Positions 15,437-21,485 of a stretch of DNA of 25,133 bases are shown piece by piece (positions within the stretch are counted from its first letter, which is position 1; the number at the start of each line of letters is the position of its first letter). This stretch comes from JAAZBV01 sp964460435. Lineage in GTDB: Bacteria > Desulfobacterota > DSM-4660 > Desulfatiglandales > HGW-15. The stretch is from the NCBI GenBank assembly GCA_964460435.1, contig CAYWRH010000054.1, forward strand, positions 1 through 25,133, written 5' to 3'. The notes beneath the pieces are model-generated. The model was not told where the DNA came from. It made no database searches and saw only the letters and a program-made list of their open reading frames with translations. Position numbers and translations under genes: made by a program.

Positions 15437-16287
15437 TTATAGACATTCATACCCATATCTTTCCTGATATCTTCAGGAAAAAAAGGAGACTCTTTTTTGA
15501 TGGTGAGCCTGCATTTGAGATGCTTTATAGTTTTAATAGATCAAAATTGGCAGGCGCCCGCAGCCTGATTGAGGATATGGATAAAGAGGGTGTTGATGCG
15601 GCTGTTGTATTCGGCTTCCCCTGGAAGAATCCGGATAATTATACACGGCACAACGATTATATAATCGAGTCGGTCTCCTCTTTTCCTGACCGTCTTATCG
15701 GGTTAAGCTGTTTTGATCCCTTATCTCCTCACGGTGCAAAGGAGGCTGAAAGGTGTTTTAAACTGGGACTCAAGGGCGTGGGTGAACTGGCAGTCTATGA
15801 TTCACCTTTGACCCCTGATATTATCACCTGTTTAAGCGATGTAATGGCTGTTTGCCGTGAGTATGATGCGCCTCTGCTCATGCATGTCAATGAACCGGTT
15901 GGGCACAGGTATCCGGGCAAACAGGAGATCACACTCAGGCAGATAGAAAACCTTATAAAACGATACCGTGACAACAAAATAATCCTTGCACACTGGGGAG
16001 GGGGCCTCTTCTTTTTTGCCCTGCTCAAAAAGGAGATAAGGGAACTTCTTAAAAAGGTCTGGTTTGATACTGCGGCATCACCATTTCTCTATGACCCGGC
16101 AATATATAAAACAGCAGGCGATATTATAGGTTATGAAAAAATAATTTTTGGTTCAGATTATCCCCTTATTAAACCCGGCAGGTATTTTAAAGAGATGGAT
16201 GCTGTCAGTATTGAATCTGAAAATATGGAAAGGATAAAAGGCGGGAATGCCTTTAGCCTTTTTAATATGCAAAAGGGTGTTCATTGA
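15433..16287 (+). CDS. Amidohydrolase family 2 metal-dependent hydrolase
   Basis: A 284-residue TIM-barrel protein of the amidohydrolase-2 (ACMSD-like) family. It has the N-terminal HxH metal motif (His6, His8 in IDIHTHIF), His151 in LLMHVNEP, His187 in ILAHWGGG and Asp242 in IFGSDYPLI. The family includes decarboxylases and hydrolases acting on small carboxylated or cyclic substrates; the substrate cannot be predicted. No signal peptide is present. Its start overlaps the tlpA-like stop by 4 bp, an odd partner for a periplasmic thioredoxin, so the coupling may reflect joint control rather than a joint reaction. Confidence 0.85.
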   Translation: MIIDIHTHIFPDIFRKKRRLFFDGEPAFEMLYSFNRSKLAGARSLIEDMDKEGVDAAVVFGFPWKNPDNYTRHNDYIIESVSSFPDRLIGLSCFDPLSPHGAKEAERCFKLGLKGVGELAVYDSPLTPDIITCLSDVMAVCREYDAPLLMHVNEPVGHRYPGKQEITLRQIENLIKRYRDNKIILAHWGGGLFFFALLKKEIRELLKKVWFDTAASPFLYDPAIYKTAGDIIGYEKIIFGSDYPLIKPGRYFKEMDAVSIESENMERIKGGNAFSLFNMQKGVH

Positions 16288-16351
16288 AAAATCCATACAC
16301 CCTGTATCTGTCCCTCCATTAAACCGATATTCATTGCTTAATCATTTTATG

Positions 16352-16380
16352 CCCCAAGAATATAGGGCTTGATATTGGGG
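16352..16380 (+). terminator. Possible hairpin terminator between the amidohydrolase and antitoxin genes
   Basis: CCCCAA (16352-16357) pairs with TTGGGG (16375-16380), with a partly paired interior, and is followed by GTATATTTT. It could end the tlpA-amidohydrolase transcript. The stem is short and the T tract imperfect, and it sits close to the antitoxin promoter region, so a regulatory role is an alternative. Confidence 0.35.
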
Positions 16381-16392
16381 GTATATTTTGGT

Positions 16393-16404
16393 GTAAATAT
16401 TTAC
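16393..16404. promoter_or_regulatory. Palindromic operator candidate of the antitoxin operon
   Basis: GTAAATATTTAC is a perfect 12-bp palindrome ending 20 bases before the antitoxin ATG and directly before its AGAGGAGGT ribosome binding site. RHH antitoxins typically autorepress by binding such dyads. The assignment to this protein is inferred from position. Confidence 0.5.
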
Positions 16405-16424
16405 CCTAAAAAGAGGAGGTAAAA

Positions 16425-16667
16425 ATGCAAACTCAAACAAAGCTACAAATTGACAGTGAAGATTATGAATTCATAAAGGGGACTCATAAACAACTGAATT
16501 ATAAAAGTCTTAGCGAATATATCAGGCAGGCTGTTAAAGAAAAAATAAAGGCAGATAAAAAAAGGCTCAGGAAAATCAAAAAGGAAAAGGCAATGGAATC
16601 AATAAGCAAGGGGGCCTATGAGAACCTTTTCGATTCACTAGATGGGGAAGATTTTGAAAACCGGTGA
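16425..16667 (+). CDS. RHH-type antitoxin of a decayed MazEF-like pair
   Basis: An 80-residue protein with an N-terminal strand-helix-helix pattern (TKLQIDSEDYEFIKG, then KSLSEYIRQAVKEKI) typical of ribbon-helix-helix antitoxins, a lysine-rich middle (~50-66) and an acidic C-terminal tail that would contact the toxin. A very strong GAGGAGG lies upstream of the ATG. The gene looks intact, but the overlapping downstream toxin reading frame is broken. It may survive as a DNA-binding protein or as protection against a related toxin elsewhere (inference). Confidence 0.75.
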   Translation: MQTQTKLQIDSEDYEFIKGTHKQLNYKSLSEYIRQAVKEKIKADKKRLRKIKKEKAMESISKGAYENLFDSLDGEDFENR

Positions 16668-17011
16668 GATATACTGGGTTAACCTTGATCCCACATTAGG
16701 GGATGAGATAAAAAAAGGAAGGCCTGTAGTTGTCTTGAATCCGGGTCATAGTAAAAATCTCAAACTCGCCATAGTTGTTCCCATAACCGGATGGAATATT
16801 TAATGGGATAATAATCCATTCTTTGCACTCCTTGAACCAACCCTGTCTAATGGTTTACAAAAAAAGATCAGCGGTTGATTGCTTTCAGATAAGGGCTATA
16901 AGCTACAACCGATTTTCAGAAAGAACGGGTTAAATATCGGCTGATGATATCGTGAGAATAAAAAAGGCTGTTGCCCTGATTCTTGACATTGACCCTGAAG
17001 ATTGTATTTAG
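16642..17011 (+). pseudogene. Decayed MazF/PemK-family endoribonuclease toxin
   Basis: The first 53 codons match the start of MazF/PemK toxins: GEIYWVNLDPTLGDEIKKGR, then PVVVLNPGHSKNLKLAIVVPITGWN. A TAA (16801-16803) interrupts the frame, which then continues recognisably as WDNNPFFALLEPTLSNGL. At about 16874-16878 a one-base loss moves the homology to another frame (an in-frame TGA lies at 16876-16878), which reads DCFQIRAISYNRFSERTG, a TAA (16931-16933), then ISADDIVRIKKAVALILDID to the TAG at 17009-17011. Three independent lesions make this a pseudogene rather than recoding or sequencing error. The original start was the ATG at 16642 or the TTG at 16654, overlapping the antitoxin end. Confidence 0.85.
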
Positions 17012-17035
17012 AAAATCATGTGATTAACCCGATCC

Positions 17036-17734
17036 TTATGGCAGGCGTTCAAAAAAACGCTCAAACCTTGGCTTGTACATGTTGTTTATATCCAGGGATA
17101 TGACTATTGCTGTTGCCCTGCCCACTATCAGCTTTCTATCCACAAACCCGAAATAGCGCGAGTCAGCGCTGTTGTATCTGTTATCTCCCATCATGAAATA
17201 TTTGCCTTCAGGAATATTTTTAGTGTCAAATGAGGTTTCTGCTGCATATCTGGGGTGTATCAGTACTGGGTGAATCCTGTTATTCAGATCTTCAATTATG
17301 GTATCCTCTTTGTATTTGTCCTCTACCAGAAAATTGTTAAAATCCGACTCTTCAGGGTATCTGTAGCTTAGGGGTTTTCCATTTATGTAAAGCTTTGAAT
17401 CCTGCATGGAGATGGTATCTCCCGGAACACCCACTACCCTTTTTACAAGGCGTTTACCGTCCTCTGGTGAATAAAAGACAACAATCTCACCCCGCTCAGG
17501 GTTATCCCATTCTGCAAGGTGAATGGTGGTGTATGGGACTTTGAGGTCATATGCAAGTTTGTTTACAAATATCCGGTCACCCTCAATGATTGTAGGCTTC
17601 ATTGACCCGGTCGGCACCGTGTTCCAGTCAGCAAGGGAAGATTTTATAGATGTGGCAATAAGGATTGCAACCAGCAGTGAAAATATCCATCCGTTTAAAA
17701 AGGCAACAACAGCCCTTGGCAGTTTGAATTTCAT
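17036..17734 (-). CDS. lepB: Signal peptidase I
   Basis: A 232-residue inner-membrane serine protease that removes signal peptides from exported proteins. One N-terminal membrane helix (~10-30) is followed by the catalytic domain with the Ser/Lys dyad: Ser44 in PTGSMKPTI (box B) and Lys98 in RLVKRVVGVPGD (box D). Box E is also present as MMGDNRYNSADSRYFG. AAAGGA lies upstream of the ATG. It is convergent with the decayed toxin gene and divergent from the phosphoesterase gene across 155 bp. Its clients in this window would include the LolA-like protein, the calcium-loop protein and possibly the exported MEMO protein. Confidence 0.95.
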   Translation of the reverse strand: MKFKLPRAVVAFLNGWIFSLLVAILIATSIKSSLADWNTVPTGSMKPTIIEGDRIFVNKLAYDLKVPYTTIHLAEWDNPERGEIVVFYSPEDGKRLVKRVVGVPGDTISMQDSKLYINGKPLSYRYPEESDFNNFLVEDKYKEDTIIEDLNNRIHPVLIHPRYAAETSFDTKNIPEGKYFMMGDNRYNSADSRYFGFVDRKLIVGRATAIVISLDINNMYKPRFERFFERLP

Positions 17735-17889
17735 TATTGATATCCTTTTATTAAAAATTTAAGCGGGGATAATACCATTTTAGATCACCAGGTCAAGCGA
17801 ACAATGTTCTATTTTATTGCATTGACTGGATGCATCTGTGATGCTTGAATACTGTTTTTAAAAATCAGAACATATGAAAGGTGTATTAA

Positions 17890-18351
17890 ATGTCTTTAAT
17901 AATAGATGTCATATCAGATACCCACGGTCTGTTAAGGCCAGAGCTGGTTCATGCACTTATAAAATGCAATGCAATTATACATGCAGGTGATATAGGCTCA
18001 ATGGAGCTCCTATCTTCACTCAAGGCTATTGCGCCCACATTTGCCGTAAGGGGAAATGTTGATACAGGGACATGGGCAAAGACAATACCTGTTTCTGATA
18101 TAGCTGAGATAGCAGGGAGCCATCTCTATATTATTCACAACCTGGATTTTTTGGACATTGACCCTGCTTCCGCTGGCATTGACGTTGTTATCTCCGGCCA
18201 CACCCACATGCCTGAGCTTTATAAAAAGGGAAATATATTATACATGAATCCGGGGAGCGCTGGCCCGAAAAGATTCACAAGGCCTCTATCAATGGCCAGG
18301 ATAATTGTTGATGACAGTGGTATTCATCCTGAATTGATAAATCTTGAATAG
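17890..18351 (+). CDS. YfcE/MJ0936-family metallophosphoesterase
   Basis: A 153-residue calcineurin-like phosphoesterase. The dinuclear metal-site motifs appear in order: DTH (Asp10, His12), HAGD (His31, Asp34), GNVD (Asn56 as the bridging region), His83 in YIIHN and GHTH (His104, His106). Small members of this family cleave phosphodiesters such as bis-pNPP in vitro; the natural substrate is usually unknown. It is cytosolic by sequence, and the length is normal for the family. It is convergent with the methionine aminopeptidase gene, 23 bp apart. Confidence 0.92.
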   Translation: MSLIIDVISDTHGLLRPELVHALIKCNAIIHAGDIGSMELLSSLKAIAPTFAVRGNVDTGTWAKTIPVSDIAEIAGSHLYIIHNLDFLDIDPASAGIDVVISGHTHMPELYKKGNILYMNPGSAGPKRFTRPLSMARIIVDDSGIHPELINLE

Positions 18352-18374
18352 AGGCTTCTACTCCTAAAAAAGGT

Positions 18375-19178
18375 CTAAAACCTGAAAATGGCATTTTCAG
18401 GCATTGCCCATCCTTCACCATCCGGGCCGCATGTAAGCACAAAGGGGCCACTTTCAGTGACAGCCACTGTATGTTCAAAGTGTGCGCTTGGCTTTCCATC
18501 CTTTGTAGAGATGGTCCAGTGATCCCTTTCGAATTTAATCTCCTTTTTGCCCATATTCACCATGGGTTCAATTGCTAGGGTTGCCCCTTTTTTGATGATA
18601 AAGGAGCGCTCTTTTCTGACATAATAGTTGGGTATCTGGGGTGATTCCCACATCTCCCGCCCTATGCCGTGCCCCACAAGCTCCCTCACAATCGAGTATC
18701 CGGCTGACTCTATCTTTTTCTGCATCATATTTGATATTTCATTCCAGTTTCTACCCGGAGCAAGCATGGATATGGCCATACGGAGGGCATCTTCTGTTGC
18801 ACCAAGAAGGGCCATTTTTGCATCGGGCACCTCCCCCACCGGGATTGTCACAGCAGAATCAGCGCAAAAACCATCGTATTTTACACCTATATCAATGCTT
18901 ACAATATCGCCTGACCTGATTTTACGGTCTGATGGTATGCCATGAACCACCTCTTCATTTACTGATATGCATGTACAGGCAGGAAAGGGCACCTTGCCCG
19001 GCACACCCTTGAAAAGCGGGAATGCCCCCAGCGCTGAAATCCTCTCTTCCACTGCTTTATCTATCTCTCTTGTAGTTACTCCCTCCGCCACAACCCTTTT
19101 TGCGCTCTGATGCACATCCCACAAGATAAGCCCTGCATCCCTCATCTTTCTGATTTCATTTGGTGTCTTGATAATCAT
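18375..19178 (-). CDS. map: Type I methionine aminopeptidase
   Basis: Removes the initiator methionine from nascent proteins. I place the start at the ATG at 19176-19178, giving 267 residues that begin MIIKTPNEIRKM as is typical for the family and are preceded by GGAAAGG; an in-frame ATG 36 bases upstream (19212-19214) would add 12 residues and also has a GGAAA. Numbered from that longer form, the five metal ligands are Asp108, Asp119, His182, Glu216 and Glu247, and the substrate-contacting His91 is present. There is no N-terminal SH3-binding or zinc extension. It stands alone rather than in the common ribosomal-protein/adk cluster. Confidence 0.95.
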   Translation of the reverse strand: MIIKTPNEIRKMRDAGLILWDVHQSAKRVVAEGVTTREIDKAVEERISALGAFPLFKGVPGKVPFPACTCISVNEEVVHGIPSDRKIRSGDIVSIDIGVKYDGFCADSAVTIPVGEVPDAKMALLGATEDALRMAISMLAPGRNWNEISNMMQKKIESAGYSIVRELVGHGIGREMWESPQIPNYYVRKERSFIIKKGATLAIEPMVNMGKKEIKFERDHWTISTKDGKPSAHFEHTVAVTESGPFVLTCGPDGEGWAMPENAIFRF

Positions 19179-19365
19179 ATCTGCCTTTCCATGCCGGTAT
19201 GTTACATGGATCATGTCAAATTTCCGGCCTAATGCGCAGGCATTTAAATACAGAAATATAGGGATTAAGGCAATAGCATATATCCCTGACCTATTTATTT
19301 ATTGCGGTTTCATCCGGTAATTATAATTAATTTCCATACAAAAACCTCTGTTTTTGGATTCTATC

Positions 19366-19393
19366 GGTCAGCAATCAGCGATCAGTCTTCAGC
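19366..19393 (+). repeat. Four tandem heptads, consensus NNTCAGC
   Basis: Four consecutive 7-base units, GGTCAGC, AATCAGC, GATCAGT and CTTCAGC, form a 28-base array. An inverted GCTGATC follows about 25 bases later. Units of this kind resemble the short heptanucleotide tandem repeats seen between genes in various environmental bacteria. The array sits about 140-170 bp before the sigma-54-type promoter, so an activator-binding role is possible but unproven. Confidence 0.5.
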
Positions 19394-19534
19394 AAAAGAC
19401 TTTTAAAACAAAGGGTTAGCTGATCCGGCCCGGAGCGGGACTGTAAGCCCCATTTAGTATTAGCCTCTTTCTGTATGGAGACCAGGTAATATTAATTTCA
19501 ATGAGTTAAGATAACCTTCATTAGCAAGGGGTCA

Positions 19535-19550
19535 GGGCACCCTTTTTGCA
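19535..19550 (+). promoter_or_regulatory. Sigma-54 (RpoN) -24/-12 promoter
   Basis: GGGCACCCTTTTTGCA matches the RpoN consensus TGGCACRNNNNTTGCW at every defined position except the first base and the R. The invariant GG (19536-19537) and GC (19548-19549) are separated by exactly 10 bases. The predicted transcription start, near 19561, leaves a short leader with an AGAGGG ribosome binding site before the ATG at 19597. Transcription would need an enhancer-binding activator ATPase, none of which is encoded in this window. Confidence 0.7.
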
Positions 19551-19596
19551 TAAGACTATTTGTGCTCAAAACCATTAAAAAAAGAGGGATATACAT

Positions 19597-20772
19597 ATGA
19601 ATAACAGGATAGCTCTTTCAGGCAGCCTGAACCTTATCAAACTTCCTGAGATATTCCAGATCCTTGGCAGCAATGCCTCCACAGGGGTATTAAAACTCAC
19701 CTCAAAGTATACCCCCCATCCGGGTATCATACATTTTTCAAAGGGTAACCCCATAAATGCGGTATATGGCTCATTAAAAGGGCCAAAGGCCCTGTATGGT
19801 ATGTTCGGATGGCAGGAGGGGGAGTACCTTTATTATGAAGAGGATGTCAGCTCTGTTGAGGTCACAATAACAAAGAAGAGGATGGACATAGTCCTTGAGG
19901 CACTAAAGCTCCTTGATAATGAAAAGATAAAAAAGGTGGGGCACGGCAGCAGCCTTGCCATACACACTGGGGACAAACCTGACATCTCAGGTATGCAGGT
20001 GCTTAAAGGCCCACTCACCGATTATCTCTATGTTGAGAGGGAGGATTTCTATAAAAAAGGCCAGCCCATTGTTAGAGAAGGAAAGCATGGTAAATGGATA
20101 TGGACGGTATATGAAGGCGTTGTAAGGGTGACCAGGGATACCCCGAAAGGCCCCCTTTTGCTTGCCAGACTTGGGGAGGGCTGCTTTATAGGCACCATAA
20201 GGGCCTTGCTTTATGGCGATTACGAAAGGAATGCCTCTGTTACTGCCGAGGGTGATCTCAGGCTCTGCCTGCTTGATGTTGAACCCTTTTACAATGAATA
20301 CTCGAAGCTCTCACCTGAATTCAGACGCCTTCTTTTAAGCCTTGACCAGCGGCTGCGCAAACTCAATACAAGGGCCATAGAGATTTTTTCAGAAGAGAAA
20401 GAGGATAAAGAGATGCTTAAGCTGGTATCAACCGGCAAGGTTTTTGAGTCAGGGGACGGACTCTACAGGATAACAGATGGCACGGTAGTTGTAGATATCA
20501 AGAATCCGGAAGGCAGGGATATCATGTTTACCCTTGAGAAGAATGATATTATCGGGAATATACCCTTTGTAGATTTCGGACATGAACCCAATTCCGCCAT
20601 AATAATCCCGTCAAAGGGGCTCAAAACAGAAAAGATGGACCCCATTGAGATACAAAAGGAGTATGACAAGCTCTCAAGGACATTTAAAAACCTGATCTAC
20701 AATATCTGCAATTATATAAGGAATACCACGGGCTATGTGGCCAGGCTACAGGCGAAAGATCAGGGTTCCTAA
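19597..20772 (+). CDS. DUF4388 / cyclic nucleotide-binding domain regulator
   Basis: A 391-residue cytosolic protein. Residues ~5-115 form a DUF4388 (PatA-like N-terminal) domain beginning LSGSLNLIKLPEIFQILGSN, with the TGVLKL and IIHFSKGNPINA segments. Residues ~140-255 form a cyclic nucleotide-binding-type beta roll (VREGKHGKWIWTVYEGVVRV, LLARLGEGCFIGTIRALLYG). A second, shorter half-roll at ~285-345 (YRITDGTVVVDI, LEKNDIIGNIPFVDFG) is followed by a C-terminal helix. The canonical phosphate-binding Arg-Ala motif of cAMP-binding domains is not evident, so the ligand is uncertain. No DNA-binding or enzymatic domain is seen, so it is probably an adaptor or sensor. A sigma-54-type promoter lies upstream. 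Confidence 0.8.
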   Translation: MNNRIALSGSLNLIKLPEIFQILGSNASTGVLKLTSKYTPHPGIIHFSKGNPINAVYGSLKGPKALYGMFGWQEGEYLYYEEDVSSVEVTITKKRMDIVLEALKLLDNEKIKKVGHGSSLAIHTGDKPDISGMQVLKGPLTDYLYVEREDFYKKGQPIVREGKHGKWIWTVYEGVVRVTRDTPKGPLLLARLGEGCFIGTIRALLYGDYERNASVTAEGDLRLCLLDVEPFYNEYSKLSPEFRRLLLSLDQRLRKLNTRAIEIFSEEKEDKEMLKLVSTGKVFESGDGLYRITDGTVVVDIKNPEGRDIMFTLEKNDIIGNIPFVDFGHEPNSAIIIPSKGLKTEKMDPIEIQKEYDKLSRTFKNLIYNICNYIRNTTGYVARLQAKDQGS

Positions 20773-20778
20773 TACAGG

Positions 20779-20806
20779 GTTTCATGGCTTAAGTGACATA
20801 TGAAAC
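20779..20806 (+). terminator. Weak hairpin after the DUF4388 gene
   Basis: GTTTCAT (20779-20785) and ATGAAAC (20800-20806) form a perfect 7-bp stem with a 14-base loop, followed by ACTATTTTATG. It lies 6 bp past the stop codon. The stem is AT-rich and the T tract short, so it would be a weak terminator at best. Confidence 0.35.
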
Positions 20807-20818
20807 ACTATTTTATGA

Positions 20819-20897
20819 TTAACCACAGAGGACAAAGAGGTCACGGAAATTTTGTTTTTTCCTTTTACTCGGTGCTCTCCATGTACTCCGTGGTGAA
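20819..20897. repeat. Imperfect palindromic intergenic repeat (CACGGAG type)
   Basis: The left arm starts TTAACCACAGAGGACA. The right arm, read on the other strand, starts TTCACCACGGAGTACA. Over the first 29 bases 21 pair, giving a long hairpin around a T-rich centre. It fills the gap between two convergent genes and begins 7 bp from the stop of the minus-strand gene. From memory, repeats built on (A)CCACGGAG-NACACGGAG occur widely between genes in environmental bacteria; they encode no protein. Confidence 0.65.
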
Positions 20898-20903
20898 CAC
20901 CTG

Positions 20904-21284
20904 CTATTTCCCTTCTCCTATCAGGGGCAGCTCCTTATCCACCCTGAAAAAGACAAGGAACCTTGACTTTTCATCATCTGAACCAGAGTGATGTTTTTTG
21001 CTCCTGATAGTGTTAATGAGTTCGCTGTCCTTTTCCTCCCTGAGTTTTGTGAGGTAGAGCCTTTTCCCCCTATGCCCTTCACCCTCTTCCTTGAACAGAT
21101 ATGCAGCGCTGGCATTCTGCCCAAGATTGTGATGGGTAAGTTTGTCTGTCATGATAAAGGCTATCTCGCCATTATCCATAAAGTGGGGTTTTGAATATAT
21201 AGCCATATTTACCTTTCCGTTACTGTCAGAAGTTGCAATAACCCCTGTGCCCTTTGCGCCTTCAAAGTATCTCTTCAGTTCCAT
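20904..21284 (-). CDS. Pyridoxamine 5'-phosphate oxidase-like FMN-binding split-barrel protein
   Basis: A protein of about 126 residues with the split-barrel pattern: KGTGVIATSDSNGKVNMAIYSKPHF, then IAFIMTDKLTHHNLGQN and AAYLFKEEGEGHRGKRLYL. Such proteins bind FMN or haem and often act as small reductases; no specific substrate can be named. I place the start at the ATG at 21282-21284, which has AAAGGAG seven bases upstream and gives the usual MELKRYFE beginning; an upstream in-frame ATG at 21336-21338 would add 18 residues with no family resemblance. A 16-base dyad (CCTGC, 6 bases, GCAGG; 21328-21343) lies 44 bp upstream and could be an operator. Confidence 0.8.
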   Translation of the reverse strand: MELKRYFEGAKGTGVIATSDSNGKVNMAIYSKPHFMDNGEIAFIMTDKLTHHNLGQNASAAYLFKEEGEGHRGKRLYLTKLREEKDSELINTIRSKKHHSGSDDEKSRFLVFFRVDKELPLIGEGK

Positions 21285-21397
21285 GATAGGCTCCTTTTTT
21301 CCTGTAAGATTTTTATTCTGTATGCAACCTGCTTTCATGCAGGCTGATTATAAACACTTTTTGCCATTGTGCAAATATGCATTGATATTATTTGGGA

Positions 21398-21425
21398 TTG
21401 ACATGATCCTTAAAAACAGTTTATC
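21398..21425 (+). promoter_or_regulatory. Candidate promoter of selB
   Basis: A perfect -35 hexamer TTGACA (21398-21403) is followed after 16 bases by TTTATC (21420-21425), a half match to the -10 consensus. It lies about 60 bp before the selB ATG. The -10 is weak, so confidence is limited. Confidence 0.35.
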
Positions 21426-21485
21426 AATGGGGCTGGCGTTTAGCAGGCATCATATCTGAATGCTTTTATCCTGAAAGGTAAATAA

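Larger units (their letters stand above)
19179..19596. other. Long intergenic region upstream of the DUF4388 regulator
   Basis: This 418-bp gap between divergent genes holds no credible coding frame. It contains a small perfect hairpin, CAAAAAC-CTCT-GTTTTTG (19339-19356), a four-unit heptad repeat (19366-19393), the short palindrome AAAAGACTTTT just after it, and a sigma-54-type promoter (19535-19550). The layout suits an activator-dependent promoter with upstream binding sites. I see no recognised riboswitch or RNA gene. Confidence 0.6.

Noticed and set aside
16288..16371. Open reading of about 28 codons past the amidohydrolase TGA as selenocysteine read-through
   Set aside because: The family ends near this stop, and the extension has no domain or recognisable SECIS hairpin.
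16876..16878. In-frame TGA in the MazF remnant as a selenocysteine codon, given selB nearby
   Set aside because: The homology changes frame at this point and two TAA stops also interrupt the gene, so decay is the simpler reading.
17735..17889. Possible sigma-54 promoter for lepB on the minus strand (GG-N10-GC)
   Set aside because: Only the GG and GC match; the surrounding bases (TGGTAT and CCGC) do not fit the consensus.
19405..19480. A tRNA-Tyr-like anticodon loop (GGGACTGTAAGCCC) in the gap before the DUF4388 gene
   Set aside because: No acceptor stem, no T-loop of the TTCGA type and no CCA end can be placed around it, so it is not a tRNA.
19526..19547. Hairpin AAGGGGT/ACCCTT followed by TTTTT as a terminator before 19597
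   Set aside because: The stem has a bulge, and the same bases form a near-perfect sigma-54 promoter, which explains the T run better.
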